From: JBDTVS01 sp040007095
GTDB taxonomy: Bacteria > Acidobacteriota > Vicinamibacteria > Vicinamibacterales > CAVVIG01
Assembly (NCBI GenBank): GCA_040007095.1
Contig: JBDTVS010000002.1
Span: 1 to 26,169 of the forward strand
DNA: 26,169 bases
Direction of reading: 5' to 3'
Position 1 is the first letter of the stretch. The number at the start of each line of letters is the position of its first letter. Below are positions 1 through 8,415 of the stretch, in pieces. The notes beneath the pieces are model-generated. The model saw only the letters and a program-made list of their open reading frames with translations. It did not search any database and was not told the DNA's origin. The translations under genes and the position numbers were made by a program.

Positions 1-610
1 CCGCGCTGAGGTGCGACAAGTGCGAGAGGGCTTCCTGGCTTCGTCGTGTCGTGCGGCGAACACGCTGGCCCAGCCAGATCAACGGATAGACGATCAACGG
101 TGCGCCGGTGAGGCACACGATCGACAGCCACAAGTCGTAGTAGATCATCAACGCCAGAAAACCGACCAGCGACAGCGACTCGCGAGCCAGGTCGCCAACG
201 GTCTCCGACACCGCCTGCTGCACTTGCCCGACGTCGTTGCTGATCCGGGACATCAGTTCGCCGGTGGTTCGATGCGCAAAGAAGCCGGCGGACTGTCCGA
301 GAATGTGCCGGTAGAGCGCGTGGCGCACGTCCATCACGACCCGCTGGCCGACATCCGCCATCAGGTACGACGACACGTAGGAGCCGACGCCCTTCAACAG
401 GTAGACGACGACAATCGCCCACATCGTGAAGGACAAGCGCTGCTGATCGACCAGGACGTTGTCGAAGATCGGCCGCACCAGCCAGGCCAGGCCGGCCGAC
501 CCCACCGCGTAGACGATCATTCCGGCGACCGCCCACACCAGCCTGATGCGGTAGGGCCTTGCGTAGCCAAACAGCCGCTTGAGCGGATCCGGTGTGGTCA
601 CCAAGGGCAT
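1..610 (-). CDS. ABC exporter, MsbA-like, N-terminal transmembrane part (cut by window edge)
   Basis: Translating the minus strand from the ATG at 610-608 gives about 203 uninterrupted residues that run off the left edge. The start reads MPLVTTPDPLKRLFGYARPY, followed by long hydrophobic helices and the segment FFAHRTTGELMSRISNDVGQ. This is typical of the type-1 ABC exporter transmembrane domain of MsbA and related lipid/polysaccharide flippases. The ATPase domain would lie outside the window, so no Walker motifs can be checked. The start overlaps the galE stop in the arrangement TGATG, which suggests translational coupling as the third gene of a ugd-galE-exporter operon. In this context it may flip lipid-linked sugars or export polysaccharide; a lipid A flippase is the alternative. 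Family assignment is fairly safe, substrate is inference. Confidence 0.85.
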   Translation of the reverse strand, partial: MPLVTTPDPLKRLFGYARPYRIRLVWAVAGMIVYAVGSAGLAWLVRPIFDNVLVDQQRLSFTMWAIVVVYLLKGVGSYVSSYLMADVGQRVVMDVRHALYRHILGQSAGFFAHRTTGELMSRISNDVGQVQQAVSETVGDLARESLSLVGFLALMIYYDLWLSIVCLTGAPLIVYPLIWLGQRVRRTTRRSQEALSHLSHLSA

Positions 611-1605
611 CAGGCGCCGTAGCCGTGGGGATGGGCGGCATGCCATTCCCATGCGGTCCGGACAATCACGTCGAGATCCGCAAATTGCGGGCTCCAGCGC
701 AATTCCGCCCGCGCCTTCTCAGGCGCCGCGTACAGCACGGCGGGGTCTCCCGGGCGGCGGGGACCGAGCGTCCACGGCACGGTCCGCCCGGTCACGCGCT
801 CGACCGAGCTAATCACTTCGCGGACCGAATGGGGCCGGCCGGTGCCGAGGTTGTAGGCACCAGAAGGGCCCGCGGCGATCAGGACCGCGAGCGCCTTGAC
901 GTGCGCCTCCGCCAGATCCGCCACATGGATGTAGTCTCGCAGGCAGGTCCCGTCCGGCGTCGGATAGTCGTCGCCGAATACCGTGAGGCCGGGGCCGCCG
1001 TCGGCGGCCTGGATCGCCCGCGGAATGAGATGAATTTCCGGAGCGTGGTCCTCGCCGATTTCGCCGTCAGGATCGGCGCCGGCCGCGTTGAAGTAGCGCA
1101 ACGCGATCGCCCGCATGCCGTACGCGCGCTCGAAATGGACCAGCGCGCGCTCGATGACGAGCTTCGTCTCTCCGTAGCTGTTGATCGGCTGCTGCGGGTG
1201 GGTCTCGGCGATCGGCGTCTCGATCGGCTCGCCGTAGGTCGCACACGTGGACGACAGGACGAAGGCGCCGACACGCTCGGCCACCATGGCCTCGAGGACG
1301 CTCAGCGCCCCGACCACGTTGTTGCGATAGTACATGGCCGGGCTACGGACCGATTCGCCGACGTCGAGAAACGCCGCGAAGTGCATGACGGCGTCGACGC
1401 GGTATCGTGAGAGCGCCGTGCGAACGGCCTTGACGTCGGTGATGTCGCCTTCGACCAGCTCGCCGTACTTGACCGCCTCCCGATGCCCCGCGATCAGGCT
1501 GTCGAAGACCACGACGCGATAGCCTGCCCGGTGCAGTGCCTTGGACGCGTGACTGCCGATATATCCGGCGCCGCCGGTGACGAGGACGCAGCCCTTAGCG
1601 TCCAA
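610..1605 (-). CDS. galE: UDP-glucose 4-epimerase
   Basis: Cytoplasmic short-chain dehydrogenase/reductase that interconverts UDP-glucose and UDP-galactose with bound NAD. The 331-residue product has the NAD-binding glycine motif GGAGYIGSH (residues 11-19), the SSTCATYG strand (118-125), the catalytic Tyr144/Lys148 pair in YGETK, and the family motif YFNAAGA (171-177). Length is normal for GalE. The chosen start is TTG at 1605-1603: it puts the beta strand VLVTGG at the usual distance from the N terminus and gives an 11-nt overlap with the end of ugd. The gene ends overlapping the ABC exporter start. In this operon it would supply UDP-Gal to the nearby glycosyltransferases. A 4-epimerase acting on another UDP-sugar cannot be excluded from sequence alone. 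Confidence 0.93.
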   Translation of the reverse strand: MDAKGCVLVTGGAGYIGSHASKALHRAGYRVVVFDSLIAGHREAVKYGELVEGDITDVKAVRTALSRYRVDAVMHFAAFLDVGESVRSPAMYYRNNVVGALSVLEAMVAERVGAFVLSSTCATYGEPIETPIAETHPQQPINSYGETKLVIERALVHFERAYGMRAIALRYFNAAGADPDGEIGEDHAPEIHLIPRAIQAADGGPGLTVFGDDYPTPDGTCLRDYIHVADLAEAHVKALAVLIAAGPSGAYNLGTGRPHSVREVISSVERVTGRTVPWTLGPRRPGDPAVLYAAPEKARAELRWSPQFADLDVIVRTAWEWHAAHPHGYGA

Positions 1606-2899
1606 TGGAGTAGTACTCGAAGCCGAGCGCGCGCATCTGCTCCGGCGAGTAGAGGTTGCGGCCGTCGAACACGACCGGGGTCTTGAGGAGGTCCCGCATC
1701 TTCTGGAAGTCCGGCTCCCGGAACTCGTTCCATTCCGTCACGATCGCCAGCGCGTCAGCGCCGATCAGCGCGTCGTAGCTCTTGTCGCACAGCACGATAC
1801 GGTCCTTGAAGATCTCGCGCGCGGTCGGCGCGGCTTCAGGATCGTAGGCACGAACGACGGCGCCGGCGGCGAGCAGCCGCTCGATGATCGTGATGGCCGG
1901 GGCCTCGCGCATGTCGTCGGTTCGTGGTTTGAATGCCAGGCCCCACACCGCGATCGTACGCCCCTTCAGATCGGTGAAATGCGCCGTCATCTTGTCGACG
2001 AGACGCTCTTTCTGCGACTCGTTCACCGCCGCCACCGCGCGCAGAATCCGAAAGTCGTACTCCTGATCGCTCGACGATTTCAGCAGCGCCAGCACGTCCT
2101 TCGGAAAGCAGCTGCCGCCATAGCCCACGCCCGGGAACAGGAAGGACGTGCCGATCCGCCGGTCGGCGCCAATCGCCTTGCGCACCTGATCCACGTCGGC
2201 GCCGACCACCTCGCACACGTTGGCGATCTCGTTCATGAACGAGATGCGAGTCGCGAGAATCGAGTTCGCGGCATACTTGCAGAGCTCGGCGCTCGCTGTA
2301 TCCATCATCAGGATCGGCGCGCCCGTCCGCGTGAACGGCCCGTAAAGCTCCCGCATCAGCCCGGCCGCACGGTCGTCGCCGGCTTCAATGCCGATCACGA
2401 CGCGATCCGGCTTCATGAAATCTTCGATCGCGGCGCCCTGTTTCAGAAACTCCGGATTGCTGACCACGCTGAACGGCTGGGTGGTCTCGCGAGCGATGGC
2501 GGCGCGCACCTTCACCGCCGTACCGACCGGAACCGTGCTCTTGTCGACGATGACGGTGTACTTCTCGAGCGATCGCCCGATGTCGCGCGCCACGGCGAGC
2601 ACGTACTGCAGGTCCGCCGATCCGTCCTCGCCTTGCGGCGTGCCGACTGCGATGAAGACGATTTCGCTCGCGCGTACGGCGCCCGTCAGATCGCTCGTGA
2701 ACGTCAGCCGATCCGCCGCGGCGCAGCTGCGGCGCACCATTTCCTCGAGACCCGGCTCGTAGATCGGCATCTTGCCGGCCTTGAGCTTCGCGAGCTTTCC
2801 TTCATCCTTGTCGACGCAGATGACGTTGTTCCCATTTTCGGCCAGACACGCGCCCAGCACGAGTCCGACATACCCGGAGCCGACTACACCGATTCGCAT
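1595..2899 (-). CDS. ugd: UDP-glucose 6-dehydrogenase
   Basis: Oxidises UDP-glucose to UDP-glucuronate with two NAD. The 434-residue product starts MRIGVVGSGYVGLVLGACLA, with the Rossmann motif at residues 7-12. It carries the nucleotide/substrate segment KYAANS (208-213) and the active-site loop GYGGSCFPKD, in which Cys264 is the catalytic thiol. Length matches the family. The ATG at 2899 was chosen because homology begins exactly there; upstream in-frame residues (to 3241) lie antisense to a glycosyltransferase and look non-coding. It is the first gene of the minus-strand operon and is divergent from the glycosyltransferase at 2936 with only 36 bp between. Its product is the substrate of the UDP-glucuronate decarboxylase at 9920, so the two form a UDP-Glc to UDP-GlcA to UDP-Xyl route. 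Confidence 0.95.
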   Translation of the reverse strand: MRIGVVGSGYVGLVLGACLAENGNNVICVDKDEGKLAKLKAGKMPIYEPGLEEMVRRSCAAADRLTFTSDLTGAVRASEIVFIAVGTPQGEDGSADLQYVLAVARDIGRSLEKYTVIVDKSTVPVGTAVKVRAAIARETTQPFSVVSNPEFLKQGAAIEDFMKPDRVVIGIEAGDDRAAGLMRELYGPFTRTGAPILMMDTASAELCKYAANSILATRISFMNEIANVCEVVGADVDQVRKAIGADRRIGTSFLFPGVGYGGSCFPKDVLALLKSSSDQEYDFRILRAVAAVNESQKERLVDKMTAHFTDLKGRTIAVWGLAFKPRTDDMREAPAITIIERLLAAGAVVRAYDPEAAPTAREIFKDRIVLCDKSYDALIGADALAIVTEWNEFREPDFQKMRDLLKTPVVFDGRNLYSPEQMRALGFEYYSIGR

Positions 2900-2935
2900 T
2901 TCAAATAAGATACTGAGTCGGAACGACTTACACAA
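2900..2935. promoter_or_regulatory. 36-bp divergent spacer with dyad and possible leaderless ugd promoter
   Basis: The divergent spacer between ugd and the first glycosyltransferase contains a dyad, AGTCG-GAA-CGACT (2916-2928). Reading toward ugd there is TTGTGT, a 17-nt spacer, TATCTT, then 7 nt to the ATG. If used, this would give a leaderless or nearly leaderless ugd transcript. The -35 matches consensus poorly (3 of 6) and the -10 moderately (4 of 6). No convincing plus-strand promoter was seen. The dyad lies in the -35/-10 spacer and could be an operator. All of this is inference. Confidence 0.3.
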
Positions 2936-4129
2936 GTGAGAGTCCTGCTCGATTACCGGCCCGCCCTGCGCGAGCGCAGCGGCGTCGGCGAATTCGTGTT
3001 CCAGCTCACGCGCGCCCTGGTTGCAGATGGATCGGCAGGGCCGGAATCGTCCGGTCTGGATTTGACGTTGTTTTCGAGCTCCTGGAAGGATCGTCTGGAG
3101 CGCGACGCCGACCTGGACGCGGCCGCCATCGTCGATCGGCGCGTCCCGGTCAGCCTGCTCAACCTCTTGTGGCATCGCCTGGAATGGCCACCGGTAGAAC
3201 TGCTGAGCCGGGGCGCGTTCGACGTCGTGCACTCTCCACACCCGTTGCTGCTGCCGTCACGATCGGCGGCTCGTGTCGTGACGATTCACGATTTGTACTT
3301 CCTGACTCATCCCGAACGATCGCGAGCGGAGGTACGCCGGGACTACCCCGTCCTTGCGCGCGATCACGCCCTGCGCGCCGACCAGATCATCGTGCCGTCC
3401 CAGTTCACGGGGCTCGCCGTCCAGCAACAGCTGGGCATCCCGCCGGAACGCATCTCGGTCTGCCCACATGGCCGCCCCGCCTGGGCGCCAAGGAGCGGTG
3501 CGCCCCCCGACGGCTACGTGCTGTTTTTCGGCACGCTTGAACCCCGGAAGAACGTCGCGGGCCTGTTGGACGCCTATCAGCGGCTCATCGAGGGAATCGG
3601 CCCCAGGCGCGACAGTTCTTCGGAGCGTGCGCACACCGGAACACGCCTGTCCGGAGGCCGCGGCGTGCCTACGCTTGTGCTCGCCGGCCACGCGCCCGAT
3701 GACGCGAGAGTCTGGCTCGAGCGGATTGACCGTCCACCTCTACAAGGCTTCGTCCGTCATGTGGGCTACGTCGATCCCTCACGCCGACGGGAGCTCTACG
3801 CCGGCGCCCGTCTGCTGGTGCAACCGTCCTTTGAAGAAGGCTTCGGCCTTCCCGTGCTCGAAGCCATGACGATGGGGGTGCCGGTGGTGGCGGCCAACCG
3901 CGGCGCGTTGCCCGAAGTGCTGGGCGGCGCGGGGCTGCTCGTCGATCCGGAGAATCCGGACGACATCGCGTCCGCGATCGACCGGCTGCTGAACGACGAG
4001 ACCGTCGCGGCGGCCTGCACGTCACGCGGCCTGCTGCGTGCCCGGCAGTTCGACTGGCAGAACACGGCGCGGCTGGTCCAGGCGGCGTATCGACAGGCCG
4101 TCGAGCATCGTCAATGCGCATCGGCATAG
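2936..4129 (+). CDS. GT4-family glycosyltransferase (GT-B fold), first of the cluster
   Basis: A 397-residue retaining glycosyltransferase. The N-terminal half begins MRVLLDYRPALRERSGVGEF, with the Gly-containing loop usual for GT4 enzymes. The C-terminal half has the strand FGTLEPRKNV and the nucleotide-sugar motif EGFGLPVLE, whose E301 and E309 form the E-x7-E pair. The start is GTG at 2936, directly at the conserved first beta strand. Around residues 222-245 there is an extra low-complexity stretch (GPRRDSSSERAHTGTRLSGG) between two conserved elements, encoded by DNA that can fold into a hairpin (3604-3649); it may be an inserted palindrome. The gene overlaps the next glycosyltransferase by 16 nt. 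Donor and acceptor cannot be read from the sequence. Soluble or peripheral cytoplasmic enzyme building the lipid-linked glycan. Confidence 0.88.
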   Translation: MRVLLDYRPALRERSGVGEFVFQLTRALVADGSAGPESSGLDLTLFSSSWKDRLERDADLDAAAIVDRRVPVSLLNLLWHRLEWPPVELLSRGAFDVVHSPHPLLLPSRSAARVVTIHDLYFLTHPERSRAEVRRDYPVLARDHALRADQIIVPSQFTGLAVQQQLGIPPERISVCPHGRPAWAPRSGAPPDGYVLFFGTLEPRKNVAGLLDAYQRLIEGIGPRRDSSSERAHTGTRLSGGRGVPTLVLAGHAPDDARVWLERIDRPPLQGFVRHVGYVDPSRRRELYAGARLLVQPSFEEGFGLPVLEAMTMGVPVVAANRGALPEVLGGAGLLVDPENPDDIASAIDRLLNDETVAAACTSRGLLRARQFDWQNTARLVQAAYRQAVEHRQCASA

Positions 4130-5217
4130 ACGCGCGAGAGTTGTGCGGCCAGGCGACCGGAGCCGGCCGCTATCTCGGTGGACTGCTCCGTGAATGGCAG
4201 GGCGCGAACGAGACCGCTCGGCGGCACGAATTCGTCTTGTATGCGCCGGAGCCGCTCGGCCTGGCGCTCGAGCCGCACCGCTTTTCCATCCACGTCGTGG
4301 CGGGCGCGCCCAGTACGTGGTGGGAACAGGTTCGACTTCCGAGCGCCGCGGCGGCGGATCACCTCGACGTGTTTTTCGCGCCGGCGTACTCGGCGCCGCT
4401 TCTTCTCCGCGTGCCGACCGTCGTGGCGATCCACGACGTCTCGTTCCTGGTGCATCCGGAATGGTTTCGGCCGCGCGAAGGTCTCCGGCGCCGTTGGCTG
4501 ACCCGCCGGTCTGCGGCGCGAGCGCGGGCGGTCGTGACGATCTCGCACTTCTCCCAACGGGAGATTCTGGAGACGATCGGCGTGCCTGCCCCGCGGGTCC
4601 ACGTCATCCCTCCCGGCATCACGACGCCGCCCTACGAACCAGCGGCGAGCCGTCGCGAGGAGCGCATCCTCTTTGTCGGCTCGATCTTCAACCGACGACA
4701 CGTGCCGGATCTGGTTCGGTCCTTTACCGCCCTGGCGCGGCGCCGACCGGCAGCGTCGCTCGATCTTGTCGGGGACAACCGCACCTATCCTCACGAGGAT
4801 CTCCCTCGTACGATCGCCGACGCCGGATTACCCGGTCGAATCCGCTGGCATCGCTATGCCGCCGAGGACCAGTTGGCGGATTTGTACGCCCACGCGGGCG
4901 CCTTCGCATTTCTGTCGGAATACGAAGGCCTGGGGTTGACACCGCTCGAAGCCCTGGCGGCAGGGGTCCCGCCGGTGCTGCTCGACACGCCGGTCGCCCG
5001 CGAGAGCTGCGGAAACGCGGCCCTCTACGTCTCGTGTGGAGACGTGGAGGGTACGGCGCGCGCCTTGGAGGACGTCCTGTTCAATGAGAACACGAGGGCG
5101 CGGCTCCTTTCGGCAGCGCCCGAGGTCCTGGCCCGGTATCGCTGGCCGCGCGCGGCCCAGGACACCCTGGATGTCATCGAATCGGCCGCCGGTAGGCGTT
5201 TGTGGCGAGTCCCCTGA
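4114..5217 (+). CDS. GT4-family glycosyltransferase, second of the cluster
   Basis: A 367-residue GT-B glycosyltransferase starting MRIGIDARELCGQATGAGRY, with the donor-site motif EGLGLTPLE (E271 and E279 as the E-x7-E pair). The strand that normally reads G-x-x-x-P-R/H-K-N is here VGSIFNRRHVPDL, so the usual Lys is replaced by Arg/His; the fold is clear but the phosphate contact may differ from its neighbours. The ATG at 4114 lies inside the end of the preceding gene (16-nt overlap), which supports one transcript and coupled translation. A GT2 gene follows 13 nt after the stop. Predicted to add one sugar of the repeat unit on the cytoplasmic side; the sugar is unknown. Confidence 0.86.
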   Translation: MRIGIDARELCGQATGAGRYLGGLLREWQGANETARRHEFVLYAPEPLGLALEPHRFSIHVVAGAPSTWWEQVRLPSAAAADHLDVFFAPAYSAPLLLRVPTVVAIHDVSFLVHPEWFRPREGLRRRWLTRRSAARARAVVTISHFSQREILETIGVPAPRVHVIPPGITTPPYEPAASRREERILFVGSIFNRRHVPDLVRSFTALARRRPAASLDLVGDNRTYPHEDLPRTIADAGLPGRIRWHRYAAEDQLADLYAHAGAFAFLSEYEGLGLTPLEALAAGVPPVLLDTPVARESCGNAALYVSCGDVEGTARALEDVLFNENTRARLLSAAPEVLARYRWPRAAQDTLDVIESAAGRRLWRVP

Positions 5218-5230
5218 AGCTGAGATCCTG

Positions 5231-6052
5231 ATGCTGTCAGTCATCATCGTGTCGTTCAACGCGCGGCAGGATCTGGTGCGCTGTCTCGAGTCGCTCCACG
5301 ATCCCGCGCCCGCGACACCCCACGAGATCATCGTCGTGGACAACGCATCGAGCGACGACAGCGCCCAGGCGGCTCGGCGCTGGACGGATTTGCAGGTGAT
5401 CGAATCGGGACGGAATCTCGGCTTCGCGCGCGGCACCAACGTCGGCATCCGCGCGAGCCGAGGCGCCCTGCTGCTGTTGTTGAACAGCGACACCATCGTG
5501 CCGCCTGGCGCCCTCGACCGCCTCGTCGACGAGATCGAGCGCGACAGCCGCGTTGCCGTCGTCGGACCCCGCCTCGTCGACCGAGCGGGCCGGCCGGAGC
5601 TGTCATTCGGCCCGATGATCGGTCCGTTCAACGAATTGTGTCAGAAGCTGCTGGTTCGCGGCCACGCCGCGCGCGCGCCGCTCCTTTCTGCCTTGGTCGA
5701 GAGGATGACGAGCCGCGCCCGCGATACGGACTGGGTCAGCGGCGCGTGTCTGATCGTCCGGCGCACCGACGCCGAAGCCGTCGGCCTCCTCGACGAGCGA
5801 TACTTCATGTACGCCGAGGACGTCGACTTTTGCGCGGCGATTCGCGCGCGCGGGGGCCGCATTCACTTTGCGCCGTCGGTCACCGTGGTGCACGCGCGCG
5901 GCCGCTCGGCCGCGGGGGCGCGAGCCGCGACGGACGCGGCGTACCGCAGGAGTCAACTCGCCTTTTACGAGAAGCACCATCCCCGCTGGGTGCCCCTGCT
6001 GCGCTGGTACTTGCGCGTCCGCGGGGCCGCGATCCCCGATTCGGACACGTAG
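5231..6052 (+). CDS. GT2-family glycosyltransferase (GT-A fold, rhamnosyltransferase-like)
   Basis: A 273-residue enzyme starting MLSVIIVSFNARQDLVRCLE, the classic beginning of inverting GT2 transferases. Visible motifs are VDNASSD (about residues 36-42), the DxD-like NSDT with D87, the acceptor-side WVSGACL, and YAEDVDF with E196/D197, where the catalytic base is expected. The C terminus is cytosolic and has no membrane helix, as in WbbL-like rhamnosyltransferases; this makes a dTDP-rhamnose donor possible but unproven. The ATG at 5231 was chosen because the conserved beta strand starts there; upstream in-frame codons lie within the previous gene. It is the last gene before a 144-bp spacer, which may separate two transcription units. 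Confidence 0.87.
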   Translation: MLSVIIVSFNARQDLVRCLESLHDPAPATPHEIIVVDNASSDDSAQAARRWTDLQVIESGRNLGFARGTNVGIRASRGALLLLLNSDTIVPPGALDRLVDEIERDSRVAVVGPRLVDRAGRPELSFGPMIGPFNELCQKLLVRGHAARAPLLSALVERMTSRARDTDWVSGACLIVRRTDAEAVGLLDERYFMYAEDVDFCAAIRARGGRIHFAPSVTVVHARGRSAAGARAATDAAYRRSQLAFYEKHHPRWVPLLRWYLRVRGAAIPDSDT

Positions 6053-6196
6053 GGCCCTGGCGGAAATCACATTGCCACCTTATTCTGCCGCGGGCCCTTA
6101 GCAGTGAGAACCAGAATTTTGCACGGGGGCGTACCCCCGGAGCCAGGTGCGTCGTGAGGAAACCGGGCGACACGTCCGACAGGTAAGATACCCACA
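6053..6196 (+). promoter_or_regulatory. 144-bp spacer with hairpins and a weak sigma-54-like site
   Basis: The largest gap inside the glycosyltransferase run. It holds a pair of GGGCCC palindromes (6053-6058 and 6092-6097) that can pair with their flanks, and a hairpin CGGGGG-CGTA-CCCCCG near 6125-6140. At 6061-6076 the sequence CGGAAATCACATTGCC has GG and GC separated by 10 nt plus TTGC, the geometry of a -24/-12 promoter, although other consensus positions do not match. A new promoter before the gene at 6197 is plausible, but the sigma-54 reading is weak. There is no T-run after the hairpins, so an intrinsic terminator is unlikely. Confidence 0.2.
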
Positions 6197-7306
6197 GTGC
6201 GAATCGGGATTGACGTCAGGAAGCTCCACGACTTCGGCATCGGGACCTACATCCGCAATCTCCTGCGGCACTTCGCGCTTCTCGATCGCGACACCGAGTA
6301 CGTCCTGCTGGCGCGCCCTCAGGACGTCGAAATGCTCGGCAAACTGGGCGAGAACTTTCGCAGCGTCTCGGTCTCCTCCTCCAATTACTCCATCGCCGAG
6401 CAATTCACGGTTCCGTGGGCGCTGCGGCGTGAAAGGGTGTCGCTGTTCCACGCGCCGCACTACGTGCTGCCGGCGCTGGTCACGTGTAAATCGGTGGTCA
6501 CGATCCACGACTGTATCCACCTGATGTTCCCCCAGTACCTTCCGAACCGACTGGCGCCCGTTTACGCGCGGACGTCGATCACCATCGCGGCCAAACGAGC
6601 GAACCGGGTGCTGACGGTGTCGGAGAGCTCGAAGCGCGACATCCTGCGATTCGTTGACGTGCCGGCCGACAAGATTGACGTGATCCACAACGCCTTCGAC
6701 GCACGCTTCGGCGTGGAGCCGCGCGAAGAAGACGTCGTCCGCGTCCGCGAGCGCTATCAATTGCACGACGAGTTCGTCCTGTATGCCGGCAATGTGAAGC
6801 CGCACAAGAATCTCGGGCGGCTGATCGAAGCGTTCCACCTGGTCCGGAACCGGGGGCTCGATCACCTCAAGCTCGTGTTGATCGGCGACGAAATCTCCAA
6901 GTACGCGGCGCTGCGGCGAGCCGTGCACCAGCACCAACTGCACAAGTACGTGCGGTTCCTCGGCTACCTGCCGGAAGACACCCTGGCGGTGATGTATCGA
7001 CTGGCTGGAGTATTCGTGTTCCCGTCGTTGTACGAGGGCTTCGGTTTGCCCCCGCTCGAGGCCATGGCCAGCGGCACGCCAGTGGTCACGTCGAACGTCT
7101 CCTCGCTGCCCGAGGTCGCAGGCGAGGCGGCGCGGCTGGTCGATCCCTACGATCCGGTGGCCATTGCCGATGGCATCCACGCGGTGCTGACCGACGAATC
7201 GCTGCGCCGCGACCTCCGCCGGAAAGGACTCGCGCGCGCCGCGCAATTTTCCGGGGAAGCCTCGGCCCGCCGCGTGCTGGACATCTACCGTCAGGTGGGG
7301 ACGTGA
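6197..7306 (+). CDS. GT4-family glycosyltransferase, fourth transferase of the cluster
   Basis: A 369-residue GT-B enzyme starting MRIGIDVRKLHDFGIGTYIR, with the glycine loop GIGTY. The donor-binding strand YAGNVKPHKNL (about residues 195-205) keeps the conserved Lys, and YEGFGLPPLE holds the E280/E288 pair. All landmarks of an active retaining transferase are present and the length is normal. The GTG at 6197 is chosen because it sits at the first conserved strand; a weak AGG lies about 13 nt upstream. Its stop overlaps the next gene as GTGA. It resembles mannosyl/glucosyltransferases of polysaccharide loci, but donor identity cannot be decided here. Confidence 0.88.
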   Translation: MRIGIDVRKLHDFGIGTYIRNLLRHFALLDRDTEYVLLARPQDVEMLGKLGENFRSVSVSSSNYSIAEQFTVPWALRRERVSLFHAPHYVLPALVTCKSVVTIHDCIHLMFPQYLPNRLAPVYARTSITIAAKRANRVLTVSESSKRDILRFVDVPADKIDVIHNAFDARFGVEPREEDVVRVRERYQLHDEFVLYAGNVKPHKNLGRLIEAFHLVRNRGLDHLKLVLIGDEISKYAALRRAVHQHQLHKYVRFLGYLPEDTLAVMYRLAGVFVFPSLYEGFGLPPLEAMASGTPVVTSNVSSLPEVAGEAARLVDPYDPVAIADGIHAVLTDESLRRDLRRKGLARAAQFSGEASARRVLDIYRQVGT

Positions 7307-8415
7307 CGACGCTCGCCATCGTTCACGACTGGCTGACCGGCATGCGCGGCGGCGAGAAGGCGCTGGAAGTCTTGTGCGAACGCTTTCCCGACGCGGAGCT
7401 GTTCACGCTGGTGCACGTTCGCGGGTCGGTATCGCCGGCGATCGAGCGCCTCGCGCTGCACACCAGCTTTCTTCAGCACTTTCCCCTGGTCAGTCGCTAC
7501 TACCGCCACTGCCTCCCGCTGTTTCCCACGGCCGTCGAACAGTTCGATTTCGACCGCTTCGACCTGGTGTTGAGCGTCAGCCATTGCTGCGCCAAGTCGG
7601 TGGTCCGCCCGGGCCACGCGCGCCACATCTGTTACTGCCTGACGCCGATGCGGTACGCCTGGGATCAATTCGACGCGTATTTCGGACCCGCGCGCATCGG
7701 CGCGCTGCCGAGCGCGCTGATGCGGCCCGTCATGGCTCGGCTGGCGCGATGGGATCGCGATACGGCCGGCCGGGCAGACCGCTATGTCGCCATCTCACAC
7801 TATGTTGCGGACAGGATCCGCAGGTACTATAATCGCGAAGCCACTGTGATCTATCCTCCCGTGGACACCGACTTCTTCCAACCGGACTTCTCGAGTCCTG
7901 AACCGTTCGCACTCGTTGTATCGGCGTTAGTCCCTTACAAACGCATCGACGTCGCGATCGATGCCTGCCGGCTGGCCGGGATCCCGCTGACGGTCGTCGG
8001 CGACGGACCCGAGCGCGCCGACCTGGAGCGCCGGGCGAACGGCTCCGCGCAATTTCTCGGTCGAGCGTCCGACGAAGACATCCGCCGCCTCTACCGCCGT
8101 GCCGCCGTCGTCCTCCTCCCCGGCGAAGAGGACTTTGGCATCGTGCCACTCGAAGCTCAGGCGTGTGGACGACCGGTTGTTGCGCTGGGACGAGGTGGAG
8201 CCTTGGAAACCGTCCTCGCCGGGGAAACGGGGATCCTGGTCGAAGAGCCGACCCCGAAGGCATTCGCCGCGGCAATCGCCGAGGCCTGCACCCGACAGTT
8301 TGACGTCAGTGCGATTCGACGCCACGCCGAACGCTTCAGCCGGATCAGATTTGGTGACGAGATGCAGAACCTCATCGATGGCGCAATGCTGACAGACGGA
8401 TCGCACCCGTGCTGA
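7303..8415 (+). CDS. GT4-family glycosyltransferase (WbaZ-like), fifth transferase of the cluster
   Basis: A 370-residue enzyme with the N terminus MTTLAIVHDWLTGMRGGEKA. The HDWLT-x-MRGGE motif is characteristic of a GT4 subgroup found beside initiating sugar-phosphate transferases. Mid-protein YCLTPMRYAWD is also typical of it. The donor-site motif is EDFGIVPLE, with E276/E284 as the E-x7-E pair. Start is GTG at 7303 in a 4-nt GTGA overlap with the previous gene; the stop overlaps the following PGT start by 7 nt (GTGCTGA). Because it is coupled to the initiating transferase, it could add the second sugar; that is inference from gene order. Confidence 0.87.
   Translation: MTTLAIVHDWLTGMRGGEKALEVLCERFPDAELFTLVHVRGSVSPAIERLALHTSFLQHFPLVSRYYRHCLPLFPTAVEQFDFDRFDLVLSVSHCCAKSVVRPGHARHICYCLTPMRYAWDQFDAYFGPARIGALPSALMRPVMARLARWDRDTAGRADRYVAISHYVADRIRRYYNREATVIYPPVDTDFFQPDFSSPEPFALVVSALVPYKRIDVAIDACRLAGIPLTVVGDGPERADLERRANGSAQFLGRASDEDIRRLYRRAAVVLLPGEEDFGIVPLEAQACGRPVVALGRGGALETVLAGETGILVEEPTPKAFAAAIAEACTRQFDVSAIRRHAERFSRIRFGDEMQNLIDGAMLTDGSHPC

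Noticed and set aside
1577..2908. Long plus-strand open frame opposite ugd
   Set aside because: No recognisable motifs and fully antisense to a complete ugd.
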